Assembly (NCBI GenBank): GCA_964622775.1
Contig: CAZUSO010000026.1
Span: 1-39,136, forward strand
From: CAZUSO01 sp964622775
GTDB taxonomy: Bacteria; Bacteroidota; Bacteroidia; Chitinophagales; Chitinophagaceae
DNA: 39,136 bases
Direction of reading: 5' to 3'
A program made the translations under genes and the position numbers. This document shows, one piece after another, positions 7,754 to 16,920 of this stretch (its first letter is position 1; each line of letters begins with the position of its first letter). The notes under the pieces are model-generated. The model was not told the DNA's origin. It did not search any database and was given only the letters and a program-made list of their open reading frames with translations.

Positions 7754-10700
7754 CTACTCCTTGTTCACCTTAATGGTTTGCGTAGTAGCATCATCCTGGT
7801 ACTTCAGCATATACATCCCTTGTGCCAGATGCTCCATCGGGAAAGTGGCTATGCCATTACTTTCAATATCCGCATGGTTCAATACTCTTCCGGACACGTC
7901 CATCAGGAGTAAAGTACCTGTTCCGGTAACGATACCGGTAACTTTCACCGTCAGCTCATCCCTCGCCGGGTTCGGATAGGCATTGATATGAAAACTACCG
8001 ATGCTTACCATAGCGCTTACCACCCTGCTATAAAAGCGGCTGCCGTCATTGTTCAGCACTTCTATGCGGTAGTAGTTCACTCCCGTAAACGGACTCGCAT
8101 CTACAAAGCTGTAACGGCTGCCGGAGATGCCTTCCGCATTCATCATGCTAACGCTATGGAAGCTCTTGCCGTCTGCGCTGCGTTCCACCACGAAGCGGCC
8201 GCCTTCGGATTCTTCTGTTGTACTCCAGTTCACCCGGTTCATTGCACCTAAATTTACCGCACTGATGTCAACGAGCTTAACCGGTAAGGGGGCAGTACCA
8301 TTGGTAGTACCAAAGAATCCGGAGAAAGAACCAACGTTAAAGGTTATTTCGTAATAGCCGTTCAGGTTGTGTATAATAGAAGTCGGAGTGATGAGCTCTG
8401 CCGTAGCAGGATCATAATCTAACGGACCGCTGCCTGAACCCGGTGTACCGTGGAAGGCCGTAATCACGATATTGGAACCATCACCTGCAACCACAGGATA
8501 GTCCGGTGTGCTGCTGCCTACTCCCGTATTGTAGGCGCTGATTTCCGCATCGCTGAAGTACAGCGTTACCGTTCCGCCTATATTATTGCTTGCAGTAAGA
8601 TGATATACGCGTCCAAAGTAGAACTCCTCATTATAGGTACCGACGGCACCTGTCACTTCTACGTCTGCGGTTACGCTGCCCAGGTCTCCGTTTGTAGCTT
8701 CAATAGTAACAATTCTCTCGCAGTCTGCATTATTGTAATCTACGATACCTCCTGACTGCGACTGGCTGCTGGAAGCATCATCAGGTGTAATATCAGTGCT
8801 TACCGGAGTACTGCCTACGGTTACCGAAGCGATAATATCAGAGCTGCAACCCGATACGCCGCCGGATACCGACACATTGGTATATAAACCTGCATCCAGA
8901 CCATTCAACACAATTTCACCAGAGGAGCTGGCCGTTTCCGTACCGTTTATTCCATTATAGCTCCAGTTATATGTTGCTCCGCTTACCACCAAAGGTGAGG
9001 TGATGGTGATGGAACCATCAGGCGTGGAACAATCCGTATTATCGGAAGCCGTAGCGGTGATGGTAAACTCAGGATCATTTAATACAGCCGATAATGCAGT
9101 AGTGTCGGAACAGGAGGTAGCGGAATTTGTTACGATAATATTCGTGTATGCACCATTACCTAAAGCGGTCAATACAGCATTACCCGAACCGTCGGCCGTA
9201 ACCGGTTGTGCGGTTTGGGGAGCTCCGTCTTTTTCATAAGCTACGGAATACGCAGTTCCGGCAATAAGACCTTCAATGGTAATGCTGCCGTCATTACCGC
9301 CGCAGGTTGTGGGGTTTGATGCTACAGCAGCGGTGGGTGCCGGTGTAGGATGTACCGTAAGACTCAATGTGATAATACTATCGCAACCTGAAGCAGCCGT
9401 TAAAGTATCAGCGTAAACTCCGGCAACACTCAAATCATTTCCACCAAAACTATACACTTCATTATTACAAATCGTAGCGGCAAGAGCGGTTTCTAAAACC
9501 GGATTCACAGTGAGTGTCAATGTTACTACGCTATCACAACCCGATGCAGCAGTTAAAGTATCGGAATACGTTCCTGCGGTAGATAATGTTGCTCCGCCAA
9601 AGTTATACGTTTCGTTGCTACAAATCGTAGCGGCAAGAGCAGTTTCCAAAACAGGATTTACATTGAGCGTGAGTGTTATTATACTATCACAACCAGATGT
9701 TGCGGTTAAGGTATCGGAATAAGTTCCGGAAGTAGTTAATGTTGAACCGCCAAAACTGTATGTTTCATTGCTGCATATCGTGGCAGCAAGAGCGGTTTCC
9801 AAAACAGGATTTACATTGAGCGTGAGTGTTATTATACTATCACATCCCGAAGCAGCCGTTAAGGTATCAGAGTACGTTCCGGAGGTAGATAATGTTGCTC
9901 CGCCAAAACTATACGTTTCATTGCTACAAATCGTAGCGACAAGAGCAGTTTCCAAAACAGGATTTACATTGAGCGTTAATGTTACTACACTGTCACAACC
10001 CGATGCAGCGGTTAAGGTATCAGAGTACGTTCCGGAAGTGGTTAAGGTTGAGCCACCGAAGCTGTATGTTTCATTACTGCATATCGTGGCAGCAAGAGCG
10101 GTTTCCAAAACAGGATTTATATTGAGCGTTAATGTTACTACACTGTCACAACCTGATGCTGCGGTTAAAGTATCAGAGTAGGTTCCTGCAACACTCAAAG
10201 TTGCTCCACCGAAGCTGTATGTTTCATTACTGCAAATCGTAGCGGCAAGAGCCGTTTCCAAAACAGGATTTACCGTGAGCGTAAGTGTTACTATGCTATC
10301 GCAACCCGATGTTGCAGTTAAGGTATCTGCATACGTGCCGGAAGTGGTTAATGTTGCTCCGTCAAAACTGTACGTTTCATTACTGCAAATCGTAGCGGCA
10401 AGCACTGTTTCCAAAACAGGATTTACAGAAAGTGTAAGCGTTACGATACTATCACAACCTGATGCTGCGGTTAAAGTATCAGAGTAGGTTCCTGCAACAC
10501 TCAAAGTTGCTCCACCGAAGCTGTATGTTTCATTACTGCAAATCGTAGCGGCAAGAGCCGTTTCCAAAACAGGATTTACCGTGAGCGTAAGTGTTACTAT
10601 GCTATCGCAACCCGATGTTGCAGTTAAAGTATCGGAATATATTCCGGCAACACTCAAATCTTCTCCGCCAAAGCTATACGCTTCGTTGCTGCATATTGTT

Positions 10701-13700
10701 TCGTTCAGTGTAGTGGCGGCAACGGGATGTACCGTTACAGTAACCGAAGCTATTGTACTACAGCCTGTAGCACTCGTTCCTGTTACAGAATAAGTGGTGG
10801 TAGAATCCGGGCTAACGGTATATATTGCTCCGTTAGCGCCGCTGACCACACCACCTGCGGGAGACCAGATATAAGTATCTGCGCCGCCTGCCTCCAAAAC
10901 TACCGGTGTGCCGAAACACGAAACCGGAGCAGCCGGAGTAATGGTGATGTCAACGGAGCTTAAGCTGTCTAAGATTATAGGGCCGGAAAGGGTATTGCTA
11001 TTGCAGGAGGCAACGGGGTCTAATATTTTAATATTCGTATAAGCACCCGGGGCGAGATTGGCCACTATGACAAGTTCTTCGGTGCCGTTATTAATTGAGG
11101 CTACACCGCTTTGTGTTTCAGTGGCACCGCCATCTGTAGAATATTGCACATTGTAAACTCCGGCATTATTTACCTGAATGGCAAGCGTGGCATCATCCAC
11201 ATTACAGGTTTGCTGCCCGGATGTATTAGCTGGGTTTGGTATGATATGTAAGGGTGCGCTAATGGTATAGGTTCCCAAAAATTTATTACATATCGCAGGA
11301 TCAACCGGGTTAGCTACCCACACATCATAGCTGCTGTCCGGTGCCAGACTGTCAAATTTTGCGGATGTTTGCCAAACTGAAGGCAAGGCTCCGGAACCTC
11401 CCTCACTGATCCCAAAGTAATAAACCAGATTACTGTAAGTAATGCTTAAATTGTCAATAATATGCGCCTCGCTTAGTGCACCGGTGCCGGCATCAAACAA
11501 TTGCTTCCAGCCTGATTTGTCAGCATTTACATATTCCGGAGGGAGCTGTATATTATTGAATATTACCGTGTTGGAAGGCCCCATTGTAAGGGTCAGCAAA
11601 CCTTCTTTTGTAATGTCTATCACTACATTTTGATAAGAACCTGCCCAGATTATATAATTGGAATAAGCAAGCACACCCGGAGTGACAGGCTCTGGCACCC
11701 AGGGTGTTCCTAACCATGGCGTGCTGGCATCTTCTATCCATGCGCCGTTATATATCAGATAAATGCCGCGTTTATTCCCGTTTACAGCTAGGGAATTTGA
11801 GTAACTGTCAAAACTGATAGCCAGTTTGGAAGTGGCACCGTTATGGGGGATTCCATTATATCCATTGAATTCTGCATCATCACCATAATTCCAGGATAAG
11901 CCGTCTGCTCCGTCTTCCTGGGTTACGCCCATCTTGAAAGATATGTGTAGAGAAGAAGGGTCAATAGCATCAGGATTAAATATGCCGAACGAACCGCGTT
12001 GTGCAGGTGCATCCAAATTGAGTTTAAGTTCTCCATTGCTTATGAATGCGTCCTGATATAAGGCAGCCTCAGACGGATTGAGCGTAGATGATGAAAAATC
12101 GTTGCTGTACCAGGTTAAGCCCGAACCGCTAAGTCCGGGACCGGTTATATCACTTACCGTTATGCTACCGTAACCATTTCCGGAGCAGGTGGCGTCCGTA
12201 GGGGTAACCATGGCTGTAAATCCTATTTCCGCAACTACTTCTGCGGGTGTATTGGAGATATTGCCGGGGCAGTCTGTATTTCTTGCATAAATCTTAAAAA
12301 GATGAGTTCCTTCAGTTGAAAGTGTGGTGGTAAAGTCAGAAGCGGCACTCCATGCCCGGAGTACATTACCCAGCGTATCAGTAAACTGGTATTCCATACT
12401 TCCGCCTGGTGTTGCTAAGGGCATTGCACTTACCGTAACAGGATTCCCGGCCGCACAGGCTCCTGAATAGGAAACAGATCCGGTTAGCACAATATCGGCA
12501 ATGGGGCCAACATTTGCTGTGGCTGTTGATACGCATCCGTAAATATCCGTTCCTGTAACAGTATAAGTGGTGAGCGCAACAGGGGTGGCATTAACTGTTG
12601 TTCCTGTTGTGGCATCTAAGCCCATTGACGGAGACCAGATATAGTTTACACCTCCTGAAGCAGTTAGTGCTACCGGAGCGCTGCTGCAAAACGCGGAGGT
12701 TTGCGGACTTACGGTTATTATTGGCAAACCGTGAATTGTTAAAGTTACAGGAGTAGAATACCCCTGGTCTGTAGCAGAATTACAGGAGATTTTACAGCGA
12801 TACATTGTTGTTGCTGTGATAATAGGGGTGGTATAGCTGTAAAAAGTAGCGCCGGGAACATCATTCCAGGAACTACCTCCGTCAGGGCTGCTTTGCCATT
12901 GCCAGGTAATTCCCGAAAAAGTATTATAATTATCTTCCAATGTTAATGTTGTTGAGCCGGAAATGCAAAAGTCCGACTGGTCTGCAATGGTTAAACCAGG
13001 AGCAGGGGTTCCATCACAGTCCTCAAGCCCCATTACGGTAAAGGAATAGTCTTCTGCCTCACCTTTCGGCTTGTTGTTGCAGGCATTAAAATTGAGATCT
13101 TGTTGAACAATGCGTACCCTCATTATCGTTTCCCCGGGCAGAGCGGAAAAAGGAACCGTGAAATTGGCATTAAAATTTCCAGACGTAAAAGCAGACTCAG
13201 ACTGTGCAACAATCTCATCATTAGCAAATATACCATCCTGATTCCAGTCCACCCAGACTTTCACGCCACAGCTAATATTTACAATATTGGTCATAATACT
13301 CAATTCTGCACCCTGAGCAGCAATAACACCTATGGCTCCTGAATAGTCTGTGTACCCACCTCCACATCCTGTATTGCTGTTATCCACATCCTGAATGCCT
13401 CCCGAAACAACTACACTATTTAGGATTGAGGGACTGCTGCTGCTGCATCCATAGGTATGGGATGGCGTGCAATAACACTCCGCACCCGGATTCCGTGCTA
13501 ACAGAAATGCATCAGTTGTATCTGTAAGACCACTGTTTGAACAGCTCATATACGCCCGATAATAAGTAGTCACCATTTGATTTGGGATATTGACGAATGC
13601 CGATGAATCGGGAATATCCGTCCAGGGTGCCGTTCCCGTATAGGAATACTGCCAGTGGAAACTGATACCGGGTGCCGCTATACCGGCTCCTGTCAGCGAT

Positions 13701-14587
13701 AATGTGAAAGGGGTATTTGGACATACGCTGGTTTCGGTTGAATGTACTGCTCCTGCCTCAGGCATACCGTTACAGGGTGTTTGAAAATTAGTCGCCAAAC
13801 TCCACAAACTGATACCGGAGCCGCCACAGTCCGACTGAACAAACAACTGGTAATGGGTAGCAGGTGTAAGTCCGGAGGCGGATGCAGTTGTACTGGTAGC
13901 CGTTCCGGATGCAACACCGGGTACAATGCCGGGATCATCGCCCTGATTAACTACTTTCCAATTATAGCCTCCGGGCGTCGATATTGATGCTGCCCAACTG
14001 AAATCCGCAGAGGTGGAAAGAATGTTTGATACTGTCGAGCCGGATGGAGGCAGGCAATCATCGTTATTATCAACATGCAATGTATAGTCTGCCCAGCTTC
14101 CTAATTCGTATTCGCCACATGGTGAATTGGCAGGATTACCATCCCCGGCATTTGCCAGGCGATTCCAAAAGCGTATGCGATAATTCCCTGTTGGTATAGT
14201 AGGAGGTATAGTAATACCGAAATTATAGATCGCCGGGGAGTTTCCAATATAGCCGGGAAGTGCCAGCATTTCATCGGCATCATCAAAGTCGCCGTCATTG
14301 TTAAAATCTACAGCAGCGCCTACAGCACACCAGCCTTCTGTAGTCAGACTGGCTGTATAAGTCGTTCCCGGCTCTAAATTAATGGTATGCTCCGTATAAT
14401 CATTAGTATCATAAGATGGGCTATGATTAAATCCGTTGATATTTACGTTCGTTATATACCAATTAATGCTTCCTCCTGAGTAATTTGGCGAGCAGGCCGG
14501 TGTTAACTGGGCGAAGACATAACACGTAGTAGTCAGCATAGCCAAAATCAGTGGTATAAACCTGTGCTTAAATAGTGAATTCATCAT
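7754..14587 (-). CDS. Giant modular T9SS surface protein: GEVED domains, lectin-like domain and nine 51-residue repeats
   Basis: 2277 residues, predicted secreted and cell-surface attached. In order: signal peptide (about 1-26); a GEVED-like domain with the acidic FNNDGDFDDADEM motif (about 90-175); an FN3-like domain (about 178-270); an Ig-like domain; a second GEVED domain (about 440-515, DWNQDGIFANDE to GEAEDYSFTV); more Ig-like segments; an L-type lectin/concanavalin-fold-like domain (about 825-1050); nine tandem 51-residue repeats (about 1282-1742); two further beta domains; a module shared with the S8 protease; and a T9SS type A sorting domain starting at AYPNPARDELTV. No catalytic residues are recognisable, so adhesion or carbohydrate binding is the best guess. 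It is a single gene with its own terminator. Confidence 0.88.
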   Translation of the reverse strand: MMNSLFKHRFIPLILAMLTTTCYVFAQLTPACSPNYSGGSINWYITNVNINGFNHSPSYDTNDYTEHTINLEPGTTYTASLTTEGWCAVGAAVDFNNDGDFDDADEMLALPGYIGNSPAIYNFGITIPPTIPTGNYRIRFWNRLANAGDGNPANSPCGEYELGSWADYTLHVDNNDDCLPPSGSTVSNILSTSADFSWAASISTPGGYNWKVVNQGDDPGIVPGVASGTATSTTASASGLTPATHYQLFVQSDCGGSGISLWSLATNFQTPCNGMPEAGAVHSTETSVCPNTPFTLSLTGAGIAAPGISFHWQYSYTGTAPWTDIPDSSAFVNIPNQMVTTYYRAYMSCSNSGLTDTTDAFLLARNPGAECYCTPSHTYGCSSSSPSILNSVVVSGGIQDVDNSNTGCGGGYTDYSGAIGVIAAQGAELSIMTNIVNISCGVKVWVDWNQDGIFANDEIVAQSESAFTSGNFNANFTVPFSALPGETIMRVRIVQQDLNFNACNNKPKGEAEDYSFTVMGLEDCDGTPAPGLTIADQSDFCISGSTTLTLEDNYNTFSGITWQWQSSPDGGSSWNDVPGATFYSYTTPIITATTMYRCKISCNSATDQGYSTPVTLTIHGLPIITVSPQTSAFCSSAPVALTASGGVNYIWSPSMGLDATTGTTVNATPVALTTYTVTGTDIYGCVSTATANVGPIADIVLTGSVSYSGACAAGNPVTVSAMPLATPGGSMEYQFTDTLGNVLRAWSAASDFTTTLSTEGTHLFKIYARNTDCPGNISNTPAEVVAEIGFTAMVTPTDATCSGNGYGSITVSDITGPGLSGSGLTWYSNDFSSSTLNPSEAALYQDAFISNGELKLNLDAPAQRGSFGIFNPDAIDPSSLHISFKMGVTQEDGADGLSWNYGDDAEFNGYNGIPHNGATSKLAISFDSYSNSLAVNGNKRGIYLIYNGAWIEDASTPWLGTPWVPEPVTPGVLAYSNYIIWAGSYQNVVIDITKEGLLTLTMGPSNTVIFNNIQLPPEYVNADKSGWKQLFDAGTGALSEAHIIDNLSITYSNLVYYFGISEGGSGALPSVWQTSAKFDSLAPDSSYDVWVANPVDPAICNKFLGTYTISAPLHIIPNPANTSGQQTCNVDDATLAIQVNNAGVYNVQYSTDGGATETQSGVASINNGTEELVIVANLAPGAYTNIKILDPVASCNSNTLSGPIILDSLSSVDITITPAAPVSCFGTPVVLEAGGADTYIWSPAGGVVSGANGAIYTVSPDSTTTYSVTGTSATGCSTIASVTVTVHPVAATTLNETICSNEAYSFGGEDLSVAGIYSDTLTATSGCDSIVTLTLTVNPVLETALAATICSNETYSFGGATLSVAGTYSDTLTAASGCDSIVTLTLSVNPVLETVLAATICSNETYSFDGATLTTSGTYADTLTATSGCDSIVTLTLTVNPVLETALAATICSNETYSFGGATLSVAGTYSDTLTAASGCDSVVTLTLNINPVLETALAATICSNETYSFGGSTLTTSGTYSDTLTAASGCDSVVTLTLNVNPVLETALVATICSNETYSFGGATLSTSGTYSDTLTAASGCDSIITLTLNVNPVLETALAATICSNETYSFGGSTLTTSGTYSDTLTATSGCDSIITLTLNVNPVLETALAATICSNETYNFGGATLSTAGTYSDTLTAASGCDSVVTLTLTVNPVLETALAATICNNEVYSFGGNDLSVAGVYADTLTAASGCDSIITLSLTVHPTPAPTAAVASNPTTCGGNDGSITIEGLIAGTAYSVAYEKDGAPQTAQPVTADGSGNAVLTALGNGAYTNIIVTNSATSCSDTTALSAVLNDPEFTITATASDNTDCSTPDGSITITSPLVVSGATYNWSYNGINGTETASSSGEIVLNGLDAGLYTNVSVSGGVSGCSSDIIASVTVGSTPVSTDITPDDASSSQSQSGGIVDYNNADCERIVTIEATNGDLGSVTADVEVTGAVGTYNEEFYFGRVYHLTASNNIGGTVTLYFSDAEISAYNTGVGSSTPDYPVVAGDGSNIVITAFHGTPGSGSGPLDYDPATAELITPTSIIHNLNGYYEITFNVGSFSGFFGTTNGTAPLPVKLVDISAVNLGAMNRVNWSTTEESEGGRFVVERSADGKSFHSVSMMNAEGISGSRYSFVDASPFTGVNYYRIEVLNNDGSRFYSRVVSAMVSIGSFHINAYPNPARDELTVKVTGIVTGTGTLLLMDVSGRVLNHADIESNGIATFPMEHLAQGMYMLKYQDDATTQTIKVNKE
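9360..10740 (-). repeat. Nine tandem 153-bp coding repeats
   Basis: Nine head-to-tail units of 51 codons inside the giant surface protein. Each carries TICSNETYSFGG, GTYSDTLTA and SGCDSIVTLTL, ending NPVLET. The first and last units are the most divergent, as is normal in arrays growing by unequal exchange. The plus-strand segments 10146-10321 and 10452-10627 are identical over 176 bp at an offset of exactly two units (306 bp). A single diverged copy of the motif (NGCDSIVTLNLTV) is also present in the S8 protease. Confidence 0.95.
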
Positions 14588-15512
14588 TAAGTATTGCTTT
14601 TATTTTGTTTTAATAAACGAATTTTATTTTTTATAATGATTTTTTAAATAACGATTCGGAAGCGTCCGCTATTTATAGTAATTGAAATAATATGATTACT
14701 ATTCCCAATCAGGCCTGTTAAGGGTGCTGTAAACCGAAAACGCCTTGTTTTAGTATAGAATATGTAGTGAGATACACAGTCTTTCAAATTAACGTCATTC
14801 ATAATAGGTGTTGAAGGCGCTTTTCATACTTTCCTGTAGCATATTTAATCCAATCTACAATATCAACTTCCCCTGTCTAATTTAATAGCAGGTTGCAACC
14901 ACCATTGGCATAACACATTTTTATAATTTAAATTATTTTACGTAAATGTAGATTTTAATATCTGCGATTTCCAAATTCAGAGCGTAACAAAAACGTAACA
15001 ATATCGAACAGGTCGCTATAAATCATAAATTCAATATGATACAGGAACTAATTTTATAATATTCAATAATAAATGCACTGCTATTTTTGGACAATAAATA
15101 TATCAAATACATATATGTTTATTTCCCGGGAAGAGGGCCGGAAAATTTCGTGCCGCAAAACAGGAATTGTAAAGGAGTAGATAGCTAAAGGCTGGCCGCG
15201 TTTTACATAATAAATATCAAAACTGCCTTAGCCAGGCACCGGGGTTACCTGATTCCGGGAAATTTCCAAAGTGTATTTTTTATTACTGTTAAGGCAAAAT
15301 ATTAAAGAACTGATAATCATATAAGTAAAATTTTATGATACAGACAAATGATGATTCAGATAAAACAGGATTAACATCATTGTGATTTTTACATATATAT
15401 AATTATAAAACGCTCATTCTGAATACTCTTACAAATCACGGCTCCTGTACGAAGTGAGCTTACATTACTTAGCAGATATAGCAGTGGAGCAATTACATGA
15501 CTTTTTTACTCT

Positions 15513-15537
15513 TACATACTACAAAGGATAGTATGTA
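15513..15537. repeat. Perfect 9-bp inverted repeat
   Basis: TACATACTA and TAGTATGTA are separated by 7 nt. No T-run follows on either strand, so it is not a typical terminator. It may be an operator-like palindrome or chance in AT-rich DNA. Confidence 0.4.
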
Positions 15538-15651
15538 TTATCAAATGAAGGCCTCACATTGATATGTTTTTTGGAAGCCGTAAATGGTTCAGTGAGTTCC
15601 TAACCCATTTAAAAGCCAGGTACAAGCTTCGTAAAAGGCAATCCGGCATAC

Positions 15652-15696
15652 ACCTAAAACAAAAACGCCTTGTAGCATACTCTGTGCTACAAGGCG
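15652..15696 (-). terminator. Terminator of tRNA-Ser
   Basis: A perfect 12-bp stem (CGCCTTGTAGCA with its complement, 7-nt loop) is followed on the minus strand by TTTTTGTTTT, beginning 11 nt past the encoded CCA of the tRNA. Confidence 0.9.
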
Positions 15697-15706
15697 AAAT
15701 TATTAC

Positions 15707-15794
<88 letters not shown>

Positions 15795-15892
15795 GCGTGC
15801 AAAATAATAGTAACCCATCCAATTTTCAAAAAATTTGTTTGCTGATCGCAGAACCCTTTGTGAAAGCGCTGCATTTAGCGCCGGGAATACAT

Positions 15893-15900
15893 TAATTTTG
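15893..15900 (+). promoter_or_regulatory. Putative -7 promoter box for msrA
   Basis: TAATTTTG matches TAnnTTTG and ends only 4 nt before the msrA ATG. If used, transcription would start at or next to the ATG, giving a leaderless mRNA. There is no TTG at the expected -33 spacing. Confidence 0.35.
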
Positions 15901-15904
15901 TGTC

Positions 15905-16588
15905 ATGAAATCTTTGTATTCCAAACTGACTTCAGCAACAGCTTGTGCAGCCCTCTGCATCAGCGTACTGATCTCCTGTGCGCAGGAAAGTAACCGGAAT
16001 ACAACAAAAACATGGAATGAAATGAATCAACAACACACAACGGGTCAACCTGCATCGAAAGATACGGCTACATTAGCCGCCGGATGCTTTTGGTGCGTGG
16101 AAGCACAATTTCAGCAATTAGAAGGCGTGGATACCGTCATTTCCGGATTTACCGGCGGAACAACCCCAAACCCAAGCTACCAGCAGGTATGCACCGGCAA
16201 CACGGGGCATGCTGAAGCCTGCAATATTATTTATGATCCTTCCGTAATCTCTTTTGACGAACTGCTGGCGGCATTCTTTGTGGCACATGACCCCACCCAG
16301 CTCAACCGTCAGGGCAATGACATCGGCACACAATACCGCTCCGCCATATTCTACCATAATGAAGCTCAAAAAGAAAAAGCGGAATACTATATTCAAAGAC
16401 TGAATGAAGAAGGCGCCTATGACAAGGCAATTGTTACGGAGCTAAAACCCTACACGACTTTTTACAATGCCGAGGGATATCATCAGAATTATTATAACCT
16501 GAACGGCTCCCAACCCTATTGTCAGTTAGTCGTGAAGCCTAAACTGGAGAAATTCCGAAAGGTATTTAAGGAAAAGCTGAAGCATTGA
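15905..16588 (+). CDS. msrA: Peptide-methionine (S)-S-oxide reductase MsrA, lipoprotein form
   Basis: Reduces the S-epimer of methionine sulfoxide in proteins. 227 residues: an N-terminal lipoprotein signal (hydrophobic 8-24, lipobox LISC with Cys25), a short polar linker, then the MsrA domain from about residue 53. The catalytic motif GCFWC is at 60-64 (nucleophile Cys61). Substrate-pocket motifs include TGHAE, the HDPTQLNRQGNDIGTQYRS block and YHQNYY, with a C-terminal cysteine in QPYC that may recycle the enzyme. The lipobox suggests an envelope-anchored periplasmic enzyme repairing exported proteins, unlike cytoplasmic MsrA. ATG at 15905 is required for the signal sequence. It stands alone, transcribed away from tRNA-Ser. 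Confidence 0.93.
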   Translation: MKSLYSKLTSATACAALCISVLISCAQESNRNTTKTWNEMNQQHTTGQPASKDTATLAAGCFWCVEAQFQQLEGVDTVISGFTGGTTPNPSYQQVCTGNTGHAEACNIIYDPSVISFDELLAAFFVAHDPTQLNRQGNDIGTQYRSAIFYHNEAQKEKAEYYIQRLNEEGAYDKAIVTELKPYTTFYNAEGYHQNYYNLNGSQPYCQLVVKPKLEKFRKVFKEKLKH

Positions 16589-16920
16589 TTTCCGGCAGGG
16601 TAGCAAATCATCTTTCCTTATTACAATCGGGTGCATCACAAATTCCCGCACTTACAATGACAGACTTATTAATACATTGATAAGCAATGCATAATTTTCC
16701 TTCTTTGTGGTGTTATTGCGGCCAAAGAAATCCTAAATTTCTGCGTGGAGAAATCTCCGGCTGCGCTTGGAATGGCGTTATTATTTCAGCCATTTGACTA
16801 ACATAAACGGAATATTTCAAATCCGGGTTGAAGTTGGTTCTGATATTTAGTGTCTGCAAGAAAACACTCCATTTTTCCATCACATTAAAGTAATATCATA
16901 TTTGGTTATCAGTTTTTCAT
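16589..16920. other. Intergenic stretch left of the insertion sequence
   Basis: No gene recognised. The minus-strand complement of 16748-16779 contains CCATTCCAAGCGCAGC followed by CGGAGATTTCTCC, which resembles the GTCATTCCGAGCG...GGAATCTC interspersed repeats that I recall from many Bacteroidota genomes. It appears to be a degenerate copy. No terminator is evident after msrA. Confidence 0.4.

Larger units (their letters stand above)
14588..15706. other. AT-rich intergenic stretch without recognisable genes
   Basis: About 1.1 kb between the giant surface protein gene and tRNA-Ser. Stop codons are dense in all frames, and open frames at its right end run across the tRNA and its terminator. 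It holds a perfect 9-bp inverted repeat at 15513-15537 and the tRNA terminator at 15652-15696. I see no conserved protein fragment or other RNA. The left part should contain the promoter of the giant gene, but no clear TAnnTTTG box was found close to its ATG. Confidence 0.6.

Noticed and set aside
9360..10740. Regular 153-bp repeats resembling a CRISPR array at first sight
   Set aside because: The repeats are contiguous coding units without spacers and stay in one protein frame.
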